From NCBI GenBank assembly GCA_016194865.1, contig JACQAT010000015.1, forward strand, positions 1 to 64,000: 64,000 nt of DNA, written 5' to 3'. Position 1 is the first letter of the stretch. Every line of letters begins with the position of its first letter. This document shows, piece after piece, positions 7,796 through 14,839 of this stretch. This stretch comes from Chloroflexota bacterium. GTDB taxonomy: Bacteria; Chloroflexota; Limnocylindria; P2-11E. The translations under genes were made by a program, and so were the position numbers. The notes below the pieces were generated by a model. The model made no database searches. It was not told the DNA's origin and saw only the letters and a program-made list of their open reading frames with translations.

Positions 7796-8719
7796 ATGGC
7801 CTCTTCCAACGGACACACCCCCCGCGGCGTCACCGGGACCTGGACGGTCAAGGCCGGCCATGCCCAGATGCTCCGCGGCGGCGTGATCATGGACGTCGTC
7901 ACGGCCGAGCACGCCCGGATCGCCGAGGAATCCCGCGCCTGAGCGGTCATGGCGCTCGAGCGCGTGCCCTCCGACATCCGCAAGGAGGGCGGCGTCGCGC
8001 GCATGAGCGACCCCGGGCTGATCGACGAGATCATGGCCGCCGTCACCATCCCGGTGATGGCCAAGGCCCGCATCGGGCACTTCGTCGAGGCGCAGGTCCT
8101 CCAGGCGCTCGGCGTCGATTACATCGACGAGAGCGAGGTGCTCACGCCGGCCGACGAGGCTTTCCACATCGACAAGAAGCCGTTCGAGGTGCCCTTTGTG
8201 TGCGGCGCGCGCGAGCTCGGTGAGGCCCTGCGGCGCATCAGCGAGGGCGCCGCGATGATCCGCAGCAAGGGCGAGGCGGGCACCGGCAACATCGTCGAGG
8301 CCGTGCGTCACATCCGCGCCATCACGGCGGGGATCCGCGAGCTCGCGACGCTCGACGAGGGCGGCCTCGCCGCGAAGGCGCAGGAGTACCGCGTCGACGT
8401 CGCGCTGGTGAAGTCGGTCGCCAAGGAGCAGAAGCTGCCGGTCGTGCTGTTCTGCGCCGGTGGCATCGCGACCCCCGCGGACGCGGCGCTGATGATGCAG
8501 CTCGGCGCCGAGGGCAACTTCGTCGGCAGCGGCATCTTCAAGGCGTCCGAGGATCCGAAGGACCAGCTCAAGCGCGCCAAGGCGATCGTCGAAGCGACGA
8601 CGCACTACACCGACGCCAAGCTCATCGCCGAGGTCTCGCGCGGCCTCGGCGCCGCGATGCGCGGCCTGACCCTGGAGGCGATCCCGGCCGGCGAGCGCCT
8701 CGCCGTCCGTGGCTGGTAG
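7796..8719 (+). pseudogene. pdxS: Pyridoxal 5'-phosphate synthase PdxS, interrupted by an in-frame TGA at codon 49
   Basis: PdxS builds pyridoxal 5'-phosphate from ribose 5-phosphate, glyceraldehyde 3-phosphate and ammonia supplied by PdxT. From ATG 7796 the frame reads GGVIMDVV (the conserved Asp), then AEESRA, TGA (7940-7942), [13 protein letters not shown], and continues unbroken to TAG 8719 with [33 protein letters not shown] and [17 protein letters not shown]. Family members have [16 protein letters not shown] here, with Cys or Val where the TGA stands and Gly where this gene has Arg. Frame is kept on both sides, so this is a nonsense substitution, not an indel. Restart at ATG 7949 would lose the essential N-terminal Asp. 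Possible causes are a sequencing error, a real mutation, or recoding; no SECIS-like hairpin is seen. Confidence 0.85.
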
Positions 8720-9316
8720 CTGACCGCAGGCAGCAAGCGCCCGCGTCGGCCCGGCGTCCTCGCGCTGCAGGGCGACTTCCGCGAGCACCTCGAGCGCTTC
8801 CGCGAGCTCGGCGCCGAGCCCGTCGACGTCCGCCGCCCGGCGCAGCTCGACCTCGTCGATGCCCTCGTGATCCCCGGTGGCGAGAGCACGACCATCGGCA
8901 AGCTCGCCGCGCACTACGGGATCATCGAGAAGCTCCGGGAGCGCAGCGCCGCGGGCATGCCGGTGTGGGGGACCTGCGGCGGCGCGATCTTCATCGCTCG
9001 CGACGTGCCGCTCCACCCGCATCCGCTCGCGGAGCTGATGGACCTCACCGTCGAGCGCAACGCGTTCGGCCGTCAGGTCGATTCGTTCGAGGCCGATCTC
9101 GACGTCCCGGCACTCGGCGCGCGGCCGTTCCACGCCATCTTCATCCGCGCGCCGCGCATCGCGCGCGTCGGGCCCGATGTCGAGGTCCTCGCGACGCTCG
9201 ATGACGGCTCGATCGTCGCGGCGAAGCAGGGCCGGCTCCTCGCCACCGCGTTCCACCCCGAGCTCACTGGCGATCCGCGCTTCCACGAGCTGTTCCTCGG
9301 TTTCGGAGCGGGATAG
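8720..9316 (+). CDS. pdxT: Pyridoxal 5'-phosphate synthase glutaminase subunit PdxT (CTG start)
   Basis: PdxT is the class I glutaminase that releases ammonia and channels it to PdxS. Recognisable parts are RPGVLALQGDFREHLERF at the N-terminus, VIPGGESTTIGKL, the nucleophile loop VWGTCGGAIFIA, ERNAFGRQVDSFE, and the His-Glu pair in AFHPELTGD near the end. With 198 residues it is normal length. The family N-terminus extends almost to the upstream TAG of pdxS and there is no ATG, GTG or TTG between them; the only plausible initiator is the CTG at 8720, directly after that stop and in the same frame as pdxS. No clear ribosome site is visible, so translation is probably coupled to pdxS. The TAG overlaps the GTG start of the next gene. 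Confidence 0.88.
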   Translation: MTAGSKRPRRPGVLALQGDFREHLERFRELGAEPVDVRRPAQLDLVDALVIPGGESTTIGKLAAHYGIIEKLRERSAAGMPVWGTCGGAIFIARDVPLHPHPLAELMDLTVERNAFGRQVDSFEADLDVPALGARPFHAIFIRAPRIARVGPDVEVLATLDDGSIVAAKQGRLLATAFHPELTGDPRFHELFLGFGAG

Positions 9317-10302
9317 TGGCGGTGCGCGCGGCGCTGCCCACCGATCTCCGGCGTGCGGTCGCCTTCTTCGATCAGGCGCTCGCGCATCCCGACTCGATCG
9401 TGGGCTCGGTCCTGCCCGCGCCGCTCGTCGCCGGCGCGGTCGCCGGCTGGACCACGCTCATTCCGAGCGTGATCGGGCTGCGCAGCCGGGTGCGCCTCTA
9501 TCTGGAGGAGCACCGCGACCGCCTTCGCGCGGCGGCCCTCGTCTACTCCGGAAGTCGCCCGGAATGGGTCGTCCTGATGCTCGCGGGGCTGCCGGACCCC
9601 GAGGGGCACGACGCGGCATTCCGCCTGCTCTCCTTCGTGTCCATGCGGGCGGCACATCACGGGCAGCTGCGCCTGTTCGGCGCGGTGCCCGATGAGAGCC
9701 GGGCTCGGGAGACCTTCTTCCAGGCCGGGTTCTATTCGTACACGCGTGAGACCTGGTACTTCGCGCCGCAGGCGGCGCTCCCCGAGCCCGACCGCGCGGT
9801 CGAGGGCCACGTCGCGCGCGGGCGTGACGCGCACGACATGTTCCGCTTCTACGTGATGACCACGCCGCACTCGGTCCAGCGCGCCGAGCAGCTCACCGTC
9901 GAGGACTTCGACGTGGGCCGGCGTGCCGGCGCGTTCGATCCGCCTCACCTCATTGGCGGGAACCCGCTCGCGATGAAGCGGCAGGCCACGATGCTCGTCA
10001 CGGACAACGGCCGGCCGCGGGCCTTCGCGGTCAGCTTCCGCGGGACCGAGCGCCACCCCCACGTGTGCAAGGTCCGCATCGCCGAGGGTGACGTCGATCT
10101 CGCGCGCCAGCTCATCCGCGGCGCCACGATCGACCTGCCCCTGGGACGCCCGGTCACCGCGCCCGTGCGCTCGTACGAGGATCACGTCGCGCGGGCGCTC
10201 CTCGCGGAGGGATTCGGCGAGGCGTCCACCTCTATGCTGTTCGTGAAAGAGCTCGCGGTCAGGATCGAAGAGCCGGCCCTGGCGCCGGCGGCGGTGAGAT
10301 GA
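9316..10302 (+). CDS. GNAT-like protein of unknown substrate
   Basis: A 328-residue cytoplasmic protein starting at GTG 9316, overlapping the pdxT stop by one base. The N-terminus MAVRAALPTDLRRAVAFFD resembles the opening of GNAT N-acetyltransferases (R-x-A-x-x-D-L), and segments such as MRAAHHGQLRLFGAVPDESRARETFFQAGF fit the acetyl-CoA binding half, where small loops precede an F-x-x-x-G-F strand. A second half (from about residue 165) may be a degenerate second GNAT domain. No catalytic role can be assigned. The next gene starts 4 bp before its end, so it is part of the run pdxS to darA. Confidence 0.5.
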   Translation: MAVRAALPTDLRRAVAFFDQALAHPDSIVGSVLPAPLVAGAVAGWTTLIPSVIGLRSRVRLYLEEHRDRLRAAALVYSGSRPEWVVLMLAGLPDPEGHDAAFRLLSFVSMRAAHHGQLRLFGAVPDESRARETFFQAGFYSYTRETWYFAPQAALPEPDRAVEGHVARGRDAHDMFRFYVMTTPHSVQRAEQLTVEDFDVGRRAGAFDPPHLIGGNPLAMKRQATMLVTDNGRPRAFAVSFRGTERHPHVCKVRIAEGDVDLARQLIRGATIDLPLGRPVTAPVRSYEDHVARALLAEGFGEASTSMLFVKELAVRIEEPALAPAAVR

Positions 10303-11825
10303 CGACCGAACGGCTGGCGACCGACGACCTCGGCGCGCTGTTGCGCGCCCTTCCCCCTGACCTCATGCAGCGTGTCCTCGCGCTCGAGGGGCTCGATGGC
10401 CTGCTCGAGATCGTCATGGACCTCGGCCGTCCGCCAGAGGCGCGCTTCGCGGGCCGCGAGGAGATCCTCGCGCAGCGCGAGGTCACCGCGGAGGATCTCG
10501 CCTACGCGATCTCGCGCATCGGCCAGTTCGGCGGGGACAACCGCGCCGGGATCGAGCGCACGCTCCACCGCATCAGCGCCTTGCGCAATCGCGCGGGCAA
10601 GGTCGTCGGGCTCACGCTGCGCGTCGGACGCGCCGTGTACGGGACGATGGAGATCATCCGCGACGTCGTCGAGGCCGGCCGCAGCATCCTGTTGCTGGGG
10701 CGCCCCGGAGTGGGAAAGACGACGCTCCTGCGTGAGGTCGCGCGCGTCCTCGCCGACGATCTCGGGAAGCGCGTCGTCATCGTCGACACGTCGAACGAGA
10801 TCGCGGGCGACGGCGACATCCCGCACCCGGGCATCGGTCGCGCGCGCCGCATGCAGGTCGCGACACCGGCGTTGCAGCACTCGGTGATGATCGAGGCGGT
10901 CGAGAACCACATGCCGGAAGTGGTCGTCATCGACGAGATCGGCACCGAGCAGGAGGCGGGCGCGGCACGCACGATCGCCGAGCGCGGCGTGCAGCTCGTC
11001 GCGACCGCGCACGGCAACACGCTCGAGAACCTGATGCTCAACCCGACGCTCGCGGATCTCGTCGGCGGCATCCAGACCGTGACGCTCGGCGACGAGGAGG
11101 CGCGCCGCCGCGGTACGCAGAAGTCCGTCCTCGAGCGCAAGGGCCCGCCGACGTTCCAGGTTCTCGTCGAGATCCAGGCATACCAGCGCGTCGCGCTGTA
11201 CCACGACGTCGCGGCCACGGTGGATGCGATCCTGCTCGGGCTGCCGGTCGCGCCCGAGACGCGAGCGCGCGACGAGAGCGGTCAGGTGCAGGTCACCACG
11301 GGCGCTCCGACGAAGGAGCCGGCGAAGGCGCTCGAGCGCCGCAGCACGCCGCGCATCCCCGACGCGCGCACCCGCGAGACCGTCAAGGTCTACCCGTTCG
11401 GCCTGTCCTGGAGCCGCCTCGAGGACGCCGCGCGCGGCCTTGGCCTCTCGATCGCCATCGTGCGCGAGCCCGAGGACGCCGACGTCGTCCTCACGCTGAA
11501 GAACTACTACCGCCGCAAGACGCCGCGGCTGCGCAATGCCGAGTCCGCCGGCGTGCCGGTCTACGTGGCGCGCAGCAACTCCTCGTCCCAGATCGCGAGC
11601 GCGCTCAACAGCGTGTTCGAGATGCGGCGTGGCCCGGAGGAGGACGCGCTCGCCGAGGCGCGCGAGGCGATCGACGACGTCGTCGGCGGCGAGCAGCAGG
11701 ACGTCGAGCTCCAGCCGCAGAACGCCCACGTGCGGAAGATGCAGCACGAGCTCGCCGAGCGGGCGAGCCTGACCTCGCGCAGCACCGGCCACGAGCCCTA
11801 CCGCCGCGTCCAGATCTCCCGTTGA
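10299..11825 (+). CDS. SpoIIIAA-like AAA ATPase with C-terminal R3H domain
   Basis: A 508-residue protein of the Ycf45/R3H family. The N-terminal domain (about 1-120) is followed by a P-loop GRPGVGKTT at 134-142 and a Walker B stretch VVVIDEIGTEQEA near 207. Segments ERGVQLVATAHGNTLENL and LGDEEARRRGTQKSVLERKGPPTF are typical of SpoIIIAA-like ATPases. After an acidic linker the end (about 480-508) reads HELAERASLTSRSTGHEPYRRVQI, an R3H-type single-stranded nucleic-acid binding module. It probably couples ATP hydrolysis to nucleic acid binding, but no process is established. It overlaps the tmk start (TTGA), a pairing that suggests a role linked to nucleotide or DNA metabolism. Confidence 0.8.
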   Translation: MTTERLATDDLGALLRALPPDLMQRVLALEGLDGLLEIVMDLGRPPEARFAGREEILAQREVTAEDLAYAISRIGQFGGDNRAGIERTLHRISALRNRAGKVVGLTLRVGRAVYGTMEIIRDVVEAGRSILLLGRPGVGKTTLLREVARVLADDLGKRVVIVDTSNEIAGDGDIPHPGIGRARRMQVATPALQHSVMIEAVENHMPEVVVIDEIGTEQEAGAARTIAERGVQLVATAHGNTLENLMLNPTLADLVGGIQTVTLGDEEARRRGTQKSVLERKGPPTFQVLVEIQAYQRVALYHDVAATVDAILLGLPVAPETRARDESGQVQVTTGAPTKEPAKALERRSTPRIPDARTRETVKVYPFGLSWSRLEDAARGLGLSIAIVREPEDADVVLTLKNYYRRKTPRLRNAESAGVPVYVARSNSSSQIASALNSVFEMRRGPEEDALAEAREAIDDVVGGEQQDVELQPQNAHVRKMQHELAERASLTSRSTGHEPYRRVQISR

Positions 11826-12466
11826 CGCGCGGCCTCTTCATCACCTTCGAGGGCGGCGAGGCGTCGGGCAAGTCCGTCCAGGCGCAGGCGCTGATCGCCT
11901 GGCTCCGCGCCCGTGACCGCACCGCGCTGCTGGTCCACGAGCCGGGCTCGACGCCGCTCGGCGAGCGTGTGCGCGACATCGTGCTGCACGCGAAGGACGT
12001 CCCGTTGACCCCGCAGGCGCAGGCGCTGCTGTTCAGCACCGCGCGCGCGCAGCTCGTGCACGACGTCATCGCGCCCGCGCTCGCCGCGGGGACGGCCGTC
12101 GTCGCGGACCGCTTCTATCACTCGACCCTCGTGTATCAGGGGTACGTGCAGGACGCCGACCCGCGTGGCTTGCGCGCGATCACCGACTTCGCGGTGGGCG
12201 AGACGCGGCCCGATCGCACGTTCGTGCTCGACGTGCCGGTCGCGACCGCGCTCGAGCGGCGCGCGCATGAGACGGGACGGCCGTGGGACCGCTTCGAAGC
12301 GGGGAAGGTGGACTTCCACGAGAAGGTGCGCGAGGGGTACCTCGCCCTCGCGAGGGAGGATCCGGGTCACCTCATCGTCGTGAACGGGGACCGCGATCAG
12401 CTCGCCATCGAGGCGGACATCCGGCGGTCGATGGAAGAGCTCCTCGGCGTACCATCCCGCCCGTGA
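11822..12466 (+). CDS. tmk: Thymidylate kinase
   Basis: Tmk phosphorylates dTMP to dTDP. The P-loop FEGGEASGKSVQ at 9-20 is a variant of the usual FEGxDGxGKST, with Glu-Ala in place of Asp-Gly. The DRFYHST motif near residue 96 corresponds to the DR(Y/F) motif, and TPLGERVRDIVL to the substrate loop. It has the normal 214 residues. The start is TTG at 11822, overlapping the stop of the AAA/R3H gene; its own stop overlaps the GTG of darA, so translation is coupled along the operon. The tmk-darA order is shared with Bacillus (tmk-yaaQ). Confidence 0.9.
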   Translation: MTRGLFITFEGGEASGKSVQAQALIAWLRARDRTALLVHEPGSTPLGERVRDIVLHAKDVPLTPQAQALLFSTARAQLVHDVIAPALAAGTAVVADRFYHSTLVYQGYVQDADPRGLRAITDFAVGETRPDRTFVLDVPVATALERRAHETGRPWDRFEAGKVDFHEKVREGYLALAREDPGHLIVVNGDRDQLAIEADIRRSMEELLGVPSRP

Positions 12467-12792
12467 AGCTCGTCTTCGCGATCGTCCACTCGGAGGACGC
12501 GAGCTCGCTCGTCGACGCGCTCACCGACAAGGAGTACCGCGTCACCCGGCTTCATTCGACGGGCGGATTCCTCAAGCAGAGCAACGCTTCCGTCGTCGTC
12601 GGTGTCGAGGAGGCTCAGGTCGAGGACGTGCTCTCGGTCATCCGCGAGACGTGCCACGCGCGCAGCCAGTACATCAACCCGATGCCTCCGATCATGGAGC
12701 CGGGCGAGTTCTACATGCCCTACCCCGTGGAGGTCACCTTCGGCGGCGCGACGGTCTTCGTGCTCGACGTCGCCCGCTACGAACGGATCTAG
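12463..12792 (+). CDS. darA: Cyclic-di-AMP receptor, DarA/YaaQ (PII-like)
   Basis: A 109-residue PII-like protein. The sequence MKLVFAIVHSEDASSLVDAL, then RVTRLHSTGGFLKQSNASVVVGVEE and the YMPYPVEVTFGGATVFVLDVARYERI end match the YaaQ/PstA/DarA family, whose trimers bind c-di-AMP between subunits; the loop TGGFLKQ contacts the ligand in known structures. Downstream targets of these receptors are unknown. The start is GTG at 12463, overlapping tmk by four bases (GTGA), which removes the need for the much longer open frame beginning inside tmk. The gene ends just before a convergent short ORF. Confidence 0.9.
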   Translation: MKLVFAIVHSEDASSLVDALTDKEYRVTRLHSTGGFLKQSNASVVVGVEEAQVEDVLSVIRETCHARSQYINPMPPIMEPGEFYMPYPVEVTFGGATVFVLDVARYERI

Positions 12793-12963
12793 CTAGAACA
12801 AGCTCCCCGTCGCCACCCGGATGACGATCGGTCCGAGCACGATCACGAAGATCGGCACGAGGATGAAGCCGGCGGTCGGCAGCAGCATCGTGATCGGCGC
12901 GCGCAGCGCCGCCTCCTGCAGAAGCGCCCGGCCGTGCACTCCGTCGGTGGTGATGCCGTCCAT
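12793..12963 (-). pseudogene. Short ORF resembling the C-terminal end of a TadC-type protein
   Basis: Fifty-six codons from ATG 12963. The last 40 residues, from LRAPITMLLPTAGFILVPIF onward and ending IVLGPIVIRVATGSLF, form one membrane segment and resemble the end of TadC proteins (KAPVKMLFPLVFxIFPALFIVILGP), including the two TadC-type proteins elsewhere in this window. No T2SSF domain precedes it, and the ATG lacks a well-spaced ribosome site. It may be a remnant of a lost Tad gene, or a genuine small membrane protein. An overlapping minus-strand frame upstream (from 13154) has some protein-like character but no recognisable match. Convergent with darA; the stops are adjacent. Confidence 0.35.
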
Positions 12964-13086
12964 ACCTCGGTAAGCTCGCGCCTGACGCCGGGCCAGGCCT
13001 CGCGAACGAACGCATCCCTGAGCTTCGCGGGCAGTCCATCGAACGAAACCGGCGCCCACAGGTCGAGGGCGCCGGAGGCCTCAGGC

Positions 13087-13198
13087 GACCGATCGGATAC
13101 TGGCTTCATTACGGACGCTCGAGCAGCCAAGAGTTTTCCCTTCTCGCAGTTCAAGTTGGCTGTTCCACGCCGCTCAGGGTAGCCAACCGGTATCGGTC
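13087..13198 (+). promoter_or_regulatory. Candidate structured leader with mutually exclusive hairpins
   Basis: This non-coding stretch contains GACCGAT (13087-13093) complementary to ATCGGTC (13192-13198), which could close a domain of about 110 nt. Inside, CAGCCAA (13124-13130) pairs with TTGGCTG (13156-13162), but TTGGCT can equally pair with AGCCAA at 13181-13186, giving two exclusive hairpins. It resembles the layout of a switching leader but matches no riboswitch class I can recall. It lies upstream of the small peptide ORF at 13290. Confidence 0.3.
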
Positions 13199-13230
13199 CG
13201 TTGATCTGACGCGCGGCCCCTTAAGTCCGG

Positions 13231-13279
13231 CCTCCCTCCAGCCGATTCAGCGATCAGATAGCTCTCGCTGAAGGGAGGG
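13231..13279 (+). promoter_or_regulatory. Hairpin sequestering the ribosome site of the 25-residue ORF
   Basis: TTCAGCG (13246-13252) pairs with CGCTGAA (13266-13272). The flanking CCTCCCT (13231-13237) can pair with AGGGAGG (13272-13278), which is the ribosome-binding sequence for the ATG at 13290. In the closed form the site would be hidden, so expression of the small ORF is probably controlled at this hairpin. Confidence 0.5.
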
Positions 13280-13289
13280 TGATTTAGAT

Positions 13290-13367
13290 ATGCGTCGGAT
13301 CGTGATGGCGCTCGCTGCTCTCGCTGCGCTTGTTCTCGGCGGCGGGGCTGGCGCGTCGGGCTTCTAA
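13290..13367 (+). CDS. 25-residue hydrophobic, signal-peptide-like small protein
   Basis: ATG 13290 to TAA 13367, preceded by a strong GGGAGGG ribosome site 10 bp upstream. The product is MRRIVMALAALAALVLGGGA followed by GASGF: two arginines, a hydrophobic core of about 14 residues, then small glycine and alanine residues. This has the build of a Sec signal peptide with a plausible cleavage site after GAGA or ASG, leaving almost no mature part, or of a single-span membrane peptide. It is followed after 43 bp by an intrinsic terminator and then by an HD-GYP membrane protein. Possible roles are a leader peptide, a secreted signal peptide or a membrane microprotein; I do not recognise a family. 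Confidence 0.5.
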   Translation: MRRIVMALAALAALVLGGGAGASGF

Positions 13368-13410
13368 CTTAGAACTCTTTCGCAGCCTCTAGAGGCGCAT
13401 GAAAAGCGCG

Positions 13411-13446
13411 CAGAACGAGGGCCTCCGGGCCCTCGTTCTGTTTGTC
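13411..13446 (+). terminator. Intrinsic terminator after the small ORF
   Basis: CAGAACGAGGGCC (13411-13423) pairs perfectly with GGCCCTCGTTCTG (13428-13440): 13 bp with a TCCG tetraloop, followed directly by TTTGTCC. It separates the small ORF from the HD-GYP gene, whose GTG start at 13481 is 40 bp further on. It could be a plain terminator or an attenuator for the downstream genes. Confidence 0.75.
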
Positions 13447-13480
13447 CGCCTCGGCGGTCACGCACCCCTATCCTCGCGCC

Positions 13481-14839
13481 GTGACGGTATCCGCGATCCC
13501 TCGCGAGCTTCGCCCCCTCGTGATCGGCGTGATCGTCGTTGGCGCGGGGGTGCTCGTGCGAGTCTCTTCCCCGGCCCCGGCCTCCCTCGACTGGTCGCAC
13601 TTCATCTTGTGGACGCTGATCACGCTGACGGCGGCGGCTTTCCCGGTACGCCTGGAAGGCGGCGTGATCATGCACACGACGACCGCGTCCATCGTCGCGG
13701 CGACTTTCGATTCGTCGCTGCCGCAACCGTTCGGTGCGTGCTGGGTCGCCCTCATCGGGACTCTGGAGCTACGCGACATCCGAAGAGAGCTGCCTTGGTA
13801 CGGGACGCTCTACAACCGCTTCAGCTATGTCCTCTCGGCGTTTGCCGCGTGGCTCGCGCTTGAGGCGACCCGGGACGCGATTGGGGGCAGCCCCTTCGCA
13901 TCGGCTGTCGCGATCATTTCCGTCGGCCTCACGTTCGGTGTGGTCAACCTTCTGCTGGCCGTGTCGGTGGCGAGCATCCGGACGCACACCCCGATGGCCC
14001 GGGTGTGGGCGGTCAGCATCGGGAACGTGCTGCCAGGCCTCATCGCACTCGTCCCACTGGGCTGGCTCATGGCACAGGTCGCGGATCGGGTCGGCATCTG
14101 GGCGGCGCTCCTGTTCATGGCGCCATTGCTCCTCGCGCGCTACTCGTTCACGAAATACGCGGAGACCCGGAGCCTCTTCTTCGGCACCGTGAGCGCGCTG
14201 TCGCAGGCCATCGACGCGAAGGACGGCTTCACCCGCGGTCACGCGGACCGCGTCTCGCGCATCGCGGGGGCGATCGCGCGTCAGATGTCGCTGTCCGAGC
14301 GTGTCATCGAGCAGATCGAGCTCGCCGGACTTCTCCATGACATCGGCAAGATCGGCGTCGAGGATCGCGTGCTCATGAAGCCGATGCGCCTCGATCCCGA
14401 CGAGACCGAGCTCATGCGCCGCCATCCGATCTACGGCGCCGCCATCCTCGAGCCGTCGGCCGCGCTGCGTCCGCTCGTCCCCTACGTCCTGCACCACCAT
14501 GAGAACTTCAATGGCACCGGATATCCCGAGGGCCTCGCCGGTGAGTCCATCCCGCTCGGCTCGCGGATCATCATCGTCGCCGACGCGTACGAGGCGATGA
14601 CGTCCGACCGCATCTACCGCAAGGCGATCGGCCACGACCGCGCGATGGACGAGCTGAGCAGGTACAAGGGCATGCAGTTCGATCCCAGGGTCGTGCGCGC
14701 CCTCGAGCAGCTCATCGCCAAGCAGGGCGCGCAGGCCTTCGAGGTCAGCGACCTGCCCCCGATCAACTACGAGACGCTCGCCGAGCTCCGCAAGCGCCTC
14801 GCGCGTGACCCGGTCACGCGCGACGCACATGCTGGTTAG
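13481..14839 (+). CDS. Membrane-bound HD-GYP domain protein (c-di-GMP phosphodiesterase type)
   Basis: The N-terminal half (about 1-225) has six or seven membrane segments and resembles the membrane sensor part of MASE-type proteins. The C-terminal half is an HD-GYP domain: GHADRVSRIAG, HDIGKIG with the metal-binding HD at 286-287, RHPIYGAAIL, and HHHENFNGTGYPEG carrying the GYP triad. Such domains hydrolyse c-di-GMP to GMP or pGpG. The start is the GTG at 13481, not the TTG at 13442, which falls in the terminator tail. The gene overlaps the DUF5317 gene. A possible ligand is the 25-residue peptide encoded just upstream (speculative). Confidence 0.9.
   Translation: MTVSAIPRELRPLVIGVIVVGAGVLVRVSSPAPASLDWSHFILWTLITLTAAAFPVRLEGGVIMHTTTASIVAATFDSSLPQPFGACWVALIGTLELRDIRRELPWYGTLYNRFSYVLSAFAAWLALEATRDAIGGSPFASAVAIISVGLTFGVVNLLLAVSVASIRTHTPMARVWAVSIGNVLPGLIALVPLGWLMAQVADRVGIWAALLFMAPLLLARYSFTKYAETRSLFFGTVSALSQAIDAKDGFTRGHADRVSRIAGAIARQMSLSERVIEQIELAGLLHDIGKIGVEDRVLMKPMRLDPDETELMRRHPIYGAAILEPSAALRPLVPYVLHHHENFNGTGYPEGLAGESIPLGSRIIIVADAYEAMTSDRIYRKAIGHDRAMDELSRYKGMQFDPRVVRALEQLIAKQGAQAFEVSDLPPINYETLAELRKRLARDPVTRDAHAG

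Noticed and set aside
7940-7970. Selenocysteine insertion at the pdxS TGA
   Set aside because: No GGUCU-type loop 15-20 nt downstream; the nearby GCGC-TCGA-GCGC hairpin starts too early and lacks the loop bases. Kept only as an open question under findings.
13087-13198. c-di-GMP (GEMM) riboswitch in front of the HD-GYP gene
   Set aside because: The conserved CACGCACAGGGCAAACC-type segment and the GNRA loop layout are missing; only the general size fits.
13385-13396. GCCTCTAGAGGC palindrome before the terminator
   Set aside because: A 12-bp palindrome that could be a chance site; no repeat elsewhere and no known binding motif.
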